Below are positions 28,287 to 34,654 of a stretch of DNA of 64,000 bases, piece by piece. The position numbers and the translations under genes are program-made. The DNA comes from JALYXI01 sp963795835 (lineage in GTDB: Bacteria > Acidobacteriota > Terriglobia > Bryobacterales > Bryobacteraceae). The first letter of the stretch is position 1. Every line of letters begins with the position of its first letter. The notes beneath the pieces were generated by a model. The model was not told the origin of the DNA, ran no database searches, and saw nothing but the letters and a program-made list of their open reading frames with translations. The DNA lies in contig CAWCJC010000007.1 in the NCBI GenBank assembly GCA_963795835.1, forward strand, positions 186,001 to 250,000. The letters run 5' to 3'.

Positions 28287-28597
28287 AATTCGTTCTCACG
28301 TTAGTTCTCAGTTTGGCACTTAGCCTCTCCGCTTTCGGTCAGGCCGGCGCCGCCAAAGCCAAGTCCGCTCCGAAAGCCGCCACTAAAGCCGCCACTATGG
28401 AGAAAGCCGACCTGGTGGACTTAAACACAGCCAGCGCCGACCAGTTGAAAGCTCTCCCCGGTGTCGGCGATGCCTACGCGAAGAAGATTGTCGACGGCCG
28501 CCCTTACGACAACAAGGGGCAGCTTGTTTCGAAGAAGATCGTTCCCGCCGCAACTTATTCGAAGATCAAAGACAAAGTCATTGCGAAACAGAAGTAG
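28283..28597 (+). CDS. Secreted helix-hairpin-helix protein, ComEA-like
   Basis: A 104-residue protein with a signal peptide (MKFVLTLVLSLALSLSAFGQ), an Ala/Lys-rich linker and a C-terminal ComEA-type helix-hairpin-helix domain (DLNTASADQLKALPGVGDAY, KKIVDGRPY). The family binds DNA non-specifically outside the cytoplasmic membrane; ComEA receptors function in DNA uptake, but short secreted versions have unknown roles. Start ATG is coupled to the preceding gene. The downstream nuclease-like gene begins inside its 3' end, so the two may share a transcript. Confidence 0.87.
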   Translation: MKFVLTLVLSLALSLSAFGQAGAAKAKSAPKAATKAATMEKADLVDLNTASADQLKALPGVGDAYAKKIVDGRPYDNKGQLVSKKIVPAATYSKIKDKVIAKQK

Positions 28598-28943
28598 TTT
28601 TCTTTTTCTCACGCTGTTTTTCCTTGCTGCCTGGGCGCTGCCTGCGTCCGGGCTGGGCTTTCGCACCCGCGCGTCCCTAAGCGAGCACTTCGACAAACAC
28701 GGCCAGGAGTTCGGCCACATCACGGCTGAACAATATCTGCACCTTGCCCAGGAGCTGCGGGACGCCCCCGTAGGGCACGATATCCTAAGATCCGAACGTC
28801 CTGGTGGATATGCGAAGTACGATCGGAAGACCAATTCATTTGGAGCCTACGACCTGAACGGAACCATCCGCACTTTCTTCAAACCGAACGACGGCGAACG
28901 GTATTTCGTCCGCCAGGCACGAATCCGCAACAGAAATGACTGA
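28581..28943 (+). CDS. Candidate secreted small nuclease-type toxin
   Basis: A 120-residue reading frame begins with TTG 28581. It has a strong signal peptide (RNRSSFLFLTLFFLAAWA, cleavage near PASG) and a compact mature domain of about 100 residues with HFDKHGQEFGHITAEQYLHL, a central SFGAYDLNGTIRTFFKP and YFVRQARIRN. The HF-x2-HG-x2-FG start and the GTIRTFFKP end resemble the C-terminal tips of polymorphic toxins and phage head proteins predicted to be BECR-fold ribonucleases (the barnase/EndoU/colicin group); this is from memory. The next gene overlaps it by eight bases and looks like its inhibitor. Cellular target is unknown. Confidence 0.55.
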   Translation: MRNRSSFLFLTLFFLAAWALPASGLGFRTRASLSEHFDKHGQEFGHITAEQYLHLAQELRDAPVGHDILRSERPGGYAKYDRKTNSFGAYDLNGTIRTFFKPNDGERYFVRQARIRNRND

Positions 28944-29229
28944 CGAAGAATTACTCGCAAAGTGGACGAAGTTTGTAGACGAGGTAGAGCAGGGTTACAA
29001 ACTCGGCCTCGACGATTACCGCAATGATCTTGACATTCGCTCAGAGATCGCCGAAGCCGGTCTTGCCGCCCGCGCCCAAGCGGACGACCTTCGCTTAAAG
29101 CGCATGCTGGGCGCCACGAAGGTGAAAGTCTGGGACAGCGACGTGCCCCATGCCTTCTGGGTTCAGGGCTATCCGCGCAACGCCTCGGGCGTTCTGCGCG
29201 AGGATTTGGAAGCCGAGGATCTGGCTTAG
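28936..29229 (+). CDS. Small acidic protein, candidate immunity protein for the upstream toxin
   Basis: A 97-residue soluble protein without a signal peptide. The helical first half contains DEVEQGYKLGLDDYRNDLDI, followed by SEIAEAGLAARAQADDLRLK, then a strand-rich tail VKVWDSDVPHAFWVQGYP and an acidic end (EDLEAEDLA). The ATG at 28936 overlaps the upstream gene by eight bases. A secreted small basic domain followed by an overlapping cytosolic acidic protein is the barnase-barstar arrangement. Inhibition is inference from context. Confidence 0.5.
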   Translation: MTDEELLAKWTKFVDEVEQGYKLGLDDYRNDLDIRSEIAEAGLAARAQADDLRLKRMLGATKVKVWDSDVPHAFWVQGYPRNASGVLREDLEAEDLA

Positions 29230-29231
29230 GA

Positions 29232-29247
29232 ACGCCAGGCCTGGCGT
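29232..29247. promoter_or_regulatory. 16-base perfect palindrome upstream of ssb
   Basis: ACGCCAGGCCTGGCGT reads identically on both strands. It starts two bases after the stop of the gene at 29229 and ends 15 bases before the ssb ATG. It could be an operator, a short transcript-end hairpin (no T run follows) or chance; no regulator is identified. Confidence 0.45.
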
Positions 29248-29262
29248 GATACCCTGCCCTTT

Positions 29263-29754
29263 ATGGCATCGCGCAGTGTAAATAAGGTCATCCTGATCGG
29301 ACGTCTCGGCAAAGACGCGGAAACAAAGTTCACGCCCGGCGGGATCTCCGTCACAAAGTTTTCCGTGGCCACCAGCCGCCGGTGGAAAGACAAAGATTCC
29401 GGTGAATGGAAGGAAGAAACAGATTGGAGCAATGTGACGTTCTGGCGGGGAGAGAACGTGGCGCCTTATCTGTTGAAAGGGACGCAAATCTATGTGGAAG
29501 GCCGTCTCCACAATCGCAGTTATGAGGATAAGGACGGCAAGAAGGTCTACGCCACTGACGTGGTAGCGGAAGATGTCATTCTCCTCGGCGGACGCGGAGC
29601 GGAAGGTGGCGGCTCCGGTGCCGGCGGTGGTGAATACTCGCAGGACCGCCCAGTATCCATGCCCCGGAGCGCGCAAGGCAGGAACCAGCCGCAGCAACAG
29701 CAACCGGCTGACGATTTCGGCCAAGGCATTACCGACGACGACGTTCCGTTTTAG
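29263..29754 (+). CDS. ssb: Single-stranded DNA-binding protein
   Basis: The 163-residue protein has an OB fold in residues 1-105 (SVNKVILIGRLGKDAETKF, WSNVTFWRGENVAPYLL, GTQIYVEGRLHNRSYEDKDG) and a Gly/Gln-rich linker. The final acidic tip DDDVPF is the conserved partner-binding tail. It coats single-stranded DNA during replication, repair and recombination. Length is normal. It ends four bases inside the convergent LLM flavoprotein gene. Confidence 0.95.
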   Translation: MASRSVNKVILIGRLGKDAETKFTPGGISVTKFSVATSRRWKDKDSGEWKEETDWSNVTFWRGENVAPYLLKGTQIYVEGRLHNRSYEDKDGKKVYATDVVAEDVILLGGRGAEGGGSGAGGGEYSQDRPVSMPRSAQGRNQPQQQQPADDFGQGITDDDVPF

Positions 29755-30779
29755 CGGCTGACCAGCGGCTTCAACTGCGTCCCCAGAATTTCAATCGCGC
29801 GTAGCATTTTGGCGTGAGGGAGAGTAGAGACTCCCATCTGAAACGTCACGCGCGATATGCCGCCTAACGCCTCATTGACATAGCGAATCTTCTCCGCGGC
29901 TGTGGTAGCATCGCCAATCACCAGAGCCCCCTTTGGTCCCCGCGTGTTATCGAATTGTGCGCGCGTCGTCGGCGGCCAGCCGCGCTCCTTGCCGATCTCG
30001 GTGAACGTATGCGCATAGCCGGGGAAGAACTCATCCGCTGCCTGCGCCGTGGTGTCCGCCAGAAAACCGATCAGGTGCAGACCCACTCGCAGCTTCTCCG
30101 GAGCATGCCCGGCACGTCGCCCGGCTTCGCGATACAACTCGATTAACGGACGAAAGCGGTGCGGCTCTCCACCGATAATGGCCACCATCAAAGGCAAGCC
30201 AAGAGCACCCGCGCGCGCAAACGACGCCGGCGTGCCACCCACTCCCACCCAAACCGGCAACTGCTCTTGCACCGGGCGGGGATAAACCGATTGCCCGGTC
30301 AACGCGGGGCGATGCTTACCGTGCCAGTGGACCTCCTTATTGTCCCGGATCTTGAGCAAGAGTTCTAACTTCTCCTGGAACAGCTCGTCATAGTCCTCCA
30401 GCTTCAACCCGAACAGCGGGTAAGACTCAATGAACGACCCCCGTCCCGCCACGATCTCCGCGCGGCCGTTCGAAATCAGATCAAGCGTCGCAAACTCCTG
30501 AAACACGCGCACCGGATCGGCGGCGCTCAGAACCGTGACCGCGCTCGTCAGACGGATCCTCTTCGTTCGTGATGCCGCGGCAGCCAGAATCACGGCCGGG
30601 GCCGAATCCAGGAATTCGGCGCGATGATGCTCGCCGATCCCGAATACATCCAGGCCCACGCGGTCTGCCGTTTCGATCTCTTCCAGCAGATTCCGTAACC
30701 GCTCCTCCGCCGTGATTGTCGCGCCGCTCAGCGGGTCTGAAATCGACGCCGCAAAGCTATCGACACCGATTTCGATCAT
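29751..30779 (-). CDS. LLM-class flavin-dependent oxidoreductase
   Basis: A 342-residue TIM-barrel enzyme of the luciferase-like monooxygenase group. Visible signatures are VGLDVFGIGEHHRAEF, SAVTVLSAADPVRVFQEFAT, EIVAGRGSFIESYPLFG and VWVGVGGTPASFARAGALG. The start at ATG 30779 begins MIEIGVDSF; the frame is open further upstream but that part is antisense to nothing useful and lacks family similarity. The start is coupled to the alpha/beta hydrolase stop (ATGA). The substrate is unknown; FMN or F420 could be the cofactor. Confidence 0.85.
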   Translation of the reverse strand: MIEIGVDSFAASISDPLSGATITAEERLRNLLEEIETADRVGLDVFGIGEHHRAEFLDSAPAVILAAAASRTKRIRLTSAVTVLSAADPVRVFQEFATLDLISNGRAEIVAGRGSFIESYPLFGLKLEDYDELFQEKLELLLKIRDNKEVHWHGKHRPALTGQSVYPRPVQEQLPVWVGVGGTPASFARAGALGLPLMVAIIGGEPHRFRPLIELYREAGRRAGHAPEKLRVGLHLIGFLADTTAQAADEFFPGYAHTFTEIGKERGWPPTTRAQFDNTRGPKGALVIGDATTAAEKIRYVNEALGGISRVTFQMGVSTLPHAKMLRAIEILGTQLKPLVSR

Positions 30780-31795
30780 GGCCGCTTCGTTTCGGGCTGA
30801 CTCACGAACACCGCGACATCTTTTGCGGCCTTTGTCTCCACTCCCGGCTTTCCCAAAAACCCGAGATCTCGGAACCAATCGATAAACCGGTACTGCCAGG
30901 TCCCAAACGGAATTCCGCCACGGTCCGTAAGGCCTCCGGTCATTCTGGTTCCATCAGGGAGAGGATCGCCAGGGTGCCGCCCGTTGCCATAGATGTGCAT
31001 CTCCACATTTGGAACACTCATGGCCAGCATTGCGGAGAAGTACTCCGTGGCCCAAACCGCATGAACCCGGTCGCCCGAGCCTCCGCATACGATGAATGCC
31101 GGGGGCACATTGCGCGGAATCGCGGGCGCAGTCCGGTTTTTCGCAAAAGGCGAGGGTCCGGGGTAAATGATGCCTGTGAAATCGGGCCGTGAACTGACAC
31201 CCGCAAGCGGGTCGCCCGCTACATTGTGCTTCTGATCGAACGCGGGGAACAAGACCGCCGCGGGAGCAGAGAGTTCCGCCCCCGCCGAGAAGCCCATGAT
31301 GCCGATCTTATTGGGGTCCAGACGCCACTCCTTGGCGTGCGCGCGCACCATACGGATGGCCTGAAGCGCGTCATTCACCGCATCCACTTCCGCGATATAG
31401 CCATCGGCGCGCAGCCGGTTTCGCAGAATGATGGTGTTCACGCCATAGTTATAAAAGAACGGTACAAAATCCGCTGCTTCCGAACCGACGTTCAAAGTCC
31501 TGTGCCCGCCACCGGCCGCCAGAATGATCGCAGTCCCGGTATTCAAGCTGGTGTCGACAGTATGGACTTCAATCGAAGGATTGTGAATGTTAACGATGCT
31601 GTTGATTCGAGCCCCTACCGATTGGCTCATGTTGTACTTCTCGGGCTCCTTCGCGCGGTCCGCCTTCAACTCGGGTGATCCCGGCGGATAGAGCGGAAGC
31701 ACGACACCGCCCGGTAAAATCGCGGGCGGAGGCGTTTGGGCGCAGAGCGTGGCGGTTAGAAATAGGAATGCGGAAACACTTCGATTGCGAGACAT
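30776..31795 (-). CDS. Secreted alpha/beta hydrolase (BD-FAE-like esterase)
   Basis: A 339-residue protein with an N-terminal signal peptide (MSRNRSVSAFLFLTATLCAQ). The nucleophile sits in IGIMGFSAGAEL, the usual GxSxG motif, and the oxyanion region is IILAAGGGHRTLN. A histidine near GNGRHPGDPL fits the triad. It resembles acetyl-xylan and feruloyl esterase-like enzymes common in acidobacteria. The start at ATG 31795 gives the signal peptide. It is transcribed with the LLM gene. Confidence 0.82.
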   Translation of the reverse strand: MSRNRSVSAFLFLTATLCAQTPPPAILPGGVVLPLYPPGSPELKADRAKEPEKYNMSQSVGARINSIVNIHNPSIEVHTVDTSLNTGTAIILAAGGGHRTLNVGSEAADFVPFFYNYGVNTIILRNRLRADGYIAEVDAVNDALQAIRMVRAHAKEWRLDPNKIGIMGFSAGAELSAPAAVLFPAFDQKHNVAGDPLAGVSSRPDFTGIIYPGPSPFAKNRTAPAIPRNVPPAFIVCGGSGDRVHAVWATEYFSAMLAMSVPNVEMHIYGNGRHPGDPLPDGTRMTGGLTDRGGIPFGTWQYRFIDWFRDLGFLGKPGVETKAAKDVAVFVSQPETKRP

Positions 31796-31879
31796 GGGGA
31801 TTGCCTGAGTATATGACCCAGCGATGGAACGCCGCAATCTTCTGCTAGCGGGCCGGAAGCAGATTCCGGCTCCGGGAAT

Positions 31880-32578
31880 CTAGTTCTTCTTTAAATCGGT
31901 TACGTACACGTCGGTGTTATGTGCGAAACGAACTCCGTACACGCCATCGGTCGATTTCAGCTTTCCGGCAGTCGCCACAGCGGATTGATCGTAGCTCGCC
32001 ACGACGGTCCCGTTGATTGAGCACTCCACCTTGCCGCCCTTCACCGACATCGCGATCTGCTGTTCTACGGGTTCATCCTTCCCGGCGGCCTTGTGCACCG
32101 CGGCATTCGCTTCACCCCGCCGCCCGTTCATCTGGAAGGCTTCGGGCGCAAACCCGCGAACAATGAAATTGCCGTTTCCATACGCAGCACAGTACAGATA
32201 GCTCTGTTGGGCCGTGCCCAGATCATTGCCTCCGATAAAAATCCCATAGGGGTGCGGATGACTGTTCAGATTCATGTACTTCGGTTCCTTGAAGGTTGCC
32301 GAGATTGTGTAGTCGCCGCTTGCCGTGTTCTTCGGATTCCAGTAAGCCACCGCGGGGCCGGTAGTCACGTGCATGCCATCGGCGCTTTTCTCGAGCTTCG
32401 CCCCATTCAGCGTGCCGCCCTGCTTCTCTTCATTCGCATCGATTTTGCCCATCCAGCCGGGGATCGAGATGCCACCGCCTTCTACGGTGCGTGAGGTTTC
32501 GGTTTGAGCTTGGGCGTAAACGGCCGGGCTCGATAGAGCAATCGCGAGAAGGAATGAGGAAGTGCTGACAAGGCGCAT
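31880..32578 (-). CDS. Secreted beta-jelly-roll protein of unknown function
   Basis: A 232-residue protein: signal peptide MRLVSTSSFLLAIALSSPAVYAQ, then a strand-rich domain (GDYTISATFKEPKYMN, PHPYGIFIGGNDLG, SYLYCAAYGNGNFIVRGF, GVRFAHNTDVYVTDL). The pattern resembles concanavalin/LamG or DUF1080-like domains, which bind or process carbohydrate, but no catalytic motif is seen. It is on the same strand as, and 84 bases upstream of, the alpha/beta hydrolase. Probably periplasmic or surface. Confidence 0.7.
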   Translation of the reverse strand: MRLVSTSSFLLAIALSSPAVYAQAQTETSRTVEGGGISIPGWMGKIDANEEKQGGTLNGAKLEKSADGMHVTTGPAVAYWNPKNTASGDYTISATFKEPKYMNLNSHPHPYGIFIGGNDLGTAQQSYLYCAAYGNGNFIVRGFAPEAFQMNGRRGEANAAVHKAAGKDEPVEQQIAMSVKGGKVECSINGTVVASYDQSAVATAGKLKSTDGVYGVRFAHNTDVYVTDLKKN

Positions 32579-32644
32579 AGGCCTCGATTATACAAGACAG
32601 TTCAGAATCAGCAGCTTTTTGCTGTGAGGATTCGCGAACGTTCT

Positions 32645-33373
32645 TCAGTGGCGTTCGGCTGCGCGGCGTTTTTCCCGTTCGTCTCGCATTTTCTCGTATT
32701 CCACAATCTGCTTTTCGTTCAGGATCGAGTGAACCTTGTCCACCTGCTCCTGGTGAATTGCCGTCATCTCAGGCTTTTCGCGTTCGTGAAGCGCGTGCAT
32801 GCTTTGCTGCGTGCTTTCAAGAATCGCGTTCAGTTTGTCGACTTGCGGAGGATCGAGTTTGAGCCGGCTTTTCAGCTCTGCTACGTAACGTTTCCTGTAT
32901 TCGTCCGGGGTGGGACGAACATCGGCGCGCACGGATTTGACGGTGTACAGGCGATCGGCAAAGACGCCCACTACTCCCCCGCCCGCGAAGACGAGAAGCA
33001 GATAAGCCCAGACAGGGCCCCTCGATAACATCAGCGGCGGTACTCCGTATTCCAGTCTTACCGGTTCAAAAAAAGTGCCGTTGGCTGTGGTGTTCGCACT
33101 CGCAAGTTCTTCCACATAGCTGCCGGAGAGAAACGCGGAGGGCTGATGATTGGGCACAACAAGAAAAGCGCCTAGAACTAAGGACAGTCCGACGGCTGCG
33201 GCGAAAAGGGAAGTGGCGGTACGTTCGAACTTCTTGGTTCTGGAGCGCCGGGCGTCGATTTTCTGCCATAAACCTGGCATAAAGTTACGATCGCCCTCGG
33301 GCTCTCCGCACGCCTCCCGATAGCGATCGAGGAGCAAATTCCAGCGAGCATCGTCGTGATCGAGGTTCTTCAT
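32645..33373 (-). CDS. Membrane protein partnered with ECF sigma factor, CpxP-like C-terminus
   Basis: A 242-residue protein: a soluble N-terminus (MKNLDHDDARWNLLLDRY), one membrane helix near 50-72, an outside loop, and a second near 118-140. The last 95 residues (YVAELKSRLKLDPPQVDKLN and QVDKVHSILNEKQIVEYE) look like a CpxP/Spy-type heavy-metal-sensor helix bundle. Adjacent and downstream of an ECF sigma gene by 12 bases, it is a likely anti-sigma or sigma-modulating protein. Odd point: with two helices the CpxP-like part would be cytoplasmic, unless the topology differs. Confidence 0.72.
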   Translation of the reverse strand: MKNLDHDDARWNLLLDRYREACGEPEGDRNFMPGLWQKIDARRSRTKKFERTATSLFAAAVGLSLVLGAFLVVPNHQPSAFLSGSYVEELASANTTANGTFFEPVRLEYGVPPLMLSRGPVWAYLLLVFAGGGVVGVFADRLYTVKSVRADVRPTPDEYRKRYVAELKSRLKLDPPQVDKLNAILESTQQSMHALHEREKPEMTAIHQEQVDKVHSILNEKQIVEYEKMRDEREKRRAAERH

Positions 33374-33385
33374 TCGTCGCGTCTC

Positions 33386-33977
33386 CTATTCTCCCGCAAT
33401 TACTTGCGCTTTGTCGCGCTTGGCCGGCTGGAGCGATTTCAGCACACGTTGACGGGCGCGAAACAGCCGAACTTTCAAAGCCGTCTCATTGACCTGATAG
33501 ACCTTTTCCATTTCCCGCAAGGATAAGCCTTCCACCTCTTTCATCAGCAGCAAAATGCGATCCTCTTCAGAAAGAGTGGAGAGCAATTCTTCCACGTAAG
33601 ACCGGGTTTGCTGCTTTTGGACATCGGTGAGGTTTTGCTTTGCTGCTCGCAGAAGCATCCGCCAGGATTACCTGCTCCTCGGAAAGGTCACACATGCGAG
33701 ACTCCATCCTGCGCTTACTCTTCCGGAGATAGTCATATGCCGCGTTCACAGTGAGCCGGTAGAGCCAAGGTTCAAAAACTTCCGGCGACCGAAGCTGATC
33801 GAGAGAGAAATAAAGCCGCAGAAAGACTTCCTGGCCGACATCCTCAACATCTTCGGGGTGATTGATCAGGCGTGCAACAGTTCCGAGAATCCTCCGTCGA
33901 TAAGCGGAAACAACCTGGTTGAATGCCGCTTCGTCCCCTTTTTGGGCCCGTGCCACGAGTTCGAACTCAACCAGCAT
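33386..33977 (-). CDS. ECF-type RNA polymerase sigma factor, one frame break
   Basis: Region 2 is seen in ARLINHPEDVEDVGQEVFLR and RSPEVFEPWLYRLTVNAAYD; region 4 in LSEEDRILLLMKEVEGLSL, REMEKVYQVNETALKVRLFR. The two halves are in different frames; one extra base near 33655 within the linker SASSKAKQNLTD explains this. The repaired length is about 197 residues, normal for the family. The start is ATG 33977. It is divergent from hsp20 and directly upstream of its membrane partner, so it may respond to envelope or protein stress. The target promoters are unknown. Confidence 0.88.
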
Positions 33978-34049
33978 TGCTTCATAGCGGCAGAAGACTA
34001 GGCGCGTCGCCGCAACTTAAGGTTACATCAAGAAAACCGACATGGGGTA

Positions 34050-34078
34050 TTGACAAGTCGACACTCATATTTTATTAT
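34050..34078 (+). promoter_or_regulatory. Housekeeping-type promoter of the hsp20-clpB operon
   Basis: TTGACA at 34050-34055, a 17-base spacer and TATTAT at 34073-34078 form an almost consensus sigma-70 promoter. It lies about 65 bases before the hsp20 ATG. An inverted repeat (ATCAGA at 34088-34093 and TCTGAT at 34097-34102) falls near the predicted start of transcription and could be an operator or leader hairpin. Confidence 0.75.
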
Positions 34079-34141
34079 TTTGAGTAGATCAGATCTTCTG
34101 ATGGGTCTGAATCCAAATCAGAGAAAAGGAGTCTAACAGAT

Positions 34142-34588
34142 ATGAGTCTTTCAGTCGATCCCTTCAGTGGCCTCCGATTGTTTGAGGACGCCATGACGCG
34201 TATGATGAGCGAGCCCCGCGCCTCCCGGCCCTGGTCGCCGGCGGTAGACGTGTTGGAAACCGAGCACGAACTGGTCCTTAAGGCCGATATTCCGGACGTA
34301 GATCCGAAAGATGTCGATGTTCAAGTGGAAAACCAGACTTTGACAATCAAGGGCACCCGGCATTTCGAGCGGGCGCAGCAGGGCAACGGAGGTTATCACC
34401 GGATTGAGCGTTCCTTCGGGAACTTCGTCCGGAGCTTTTCCGTGCCTTCCACCGTGGATACGGAGAAGGTGGCGGCGGACTACAAACACGGCGTGCTGAC
34501 TATTCGCCTTCCAAAGAAGGAAGCCGCCAAACCGCGTCAGATTAAGATTGACCAGTCGGCGCAGAACAACACAGAAGTTGTTAAGTAA
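34142..34588 (+). CDS. hsp20: Small heat-shock protein, Hsp20/alpha-crystallin family
   Basis: The 148-residue chaperone has the alpha-crystallin domain at about 35-135: PAVDVLETEHELVLKADIPD, the VENQTLTIKGTRHFE strands, the SFGNFVRSFSVPSTVD patch and the VLTIRLPKKE ending. It holds unfolded proteins without ATP. AAAGGAG is ten bases before the ATG. The gene is followed by a terminator hairpin and then clpB, the disaggregase that normally takes over Hsp20 clients. Confidence 0.95.
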   Translation: MSLSVDPFSGLRLFEDAMTRMMSEPRASRPWSPAVDVLETEHELVLKADIPDVDPKDVDVQVENQTLTIKGTRHFERAQQGNGGYHRIERSFGNFVRSFSVPSTVDTEKVAADYKHGVLTIRLPKKEAAKPRQIKIDQSAQNNTEVVK

Positions 34589-34604
34589 GTCATCCATTAT
34601 TAAA

Positions 34605-34641
34605 GGGTCCCGGGCGAGTGTCGCCTGGGACCCGCTTTTTT
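34605..34641 (+). terminator. Intrinsic terminator between hsp20 and clpB
   Basis: A 13-base stem (34605-34617 and 34621-34633, GGGTCCCGGGCGA with one G-U pair) with a three-base loop GTG is followed by GCTTTTTT. It probably stops most hsp20 transcripts, so clpB would be made from read-through or its own promoter, giving more Hsp20 than ClpB. Confidence 0.88.
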
Positions 34642-34654
34642 CTGAAGGAGAGAA

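Noticed and set aside
34088..34131. RNA thermometer in the hsp20 leader
   Set aside because: The leader inverted repeat does not clearly pair with the ribosome binding site; only a simple hairpin is supported.
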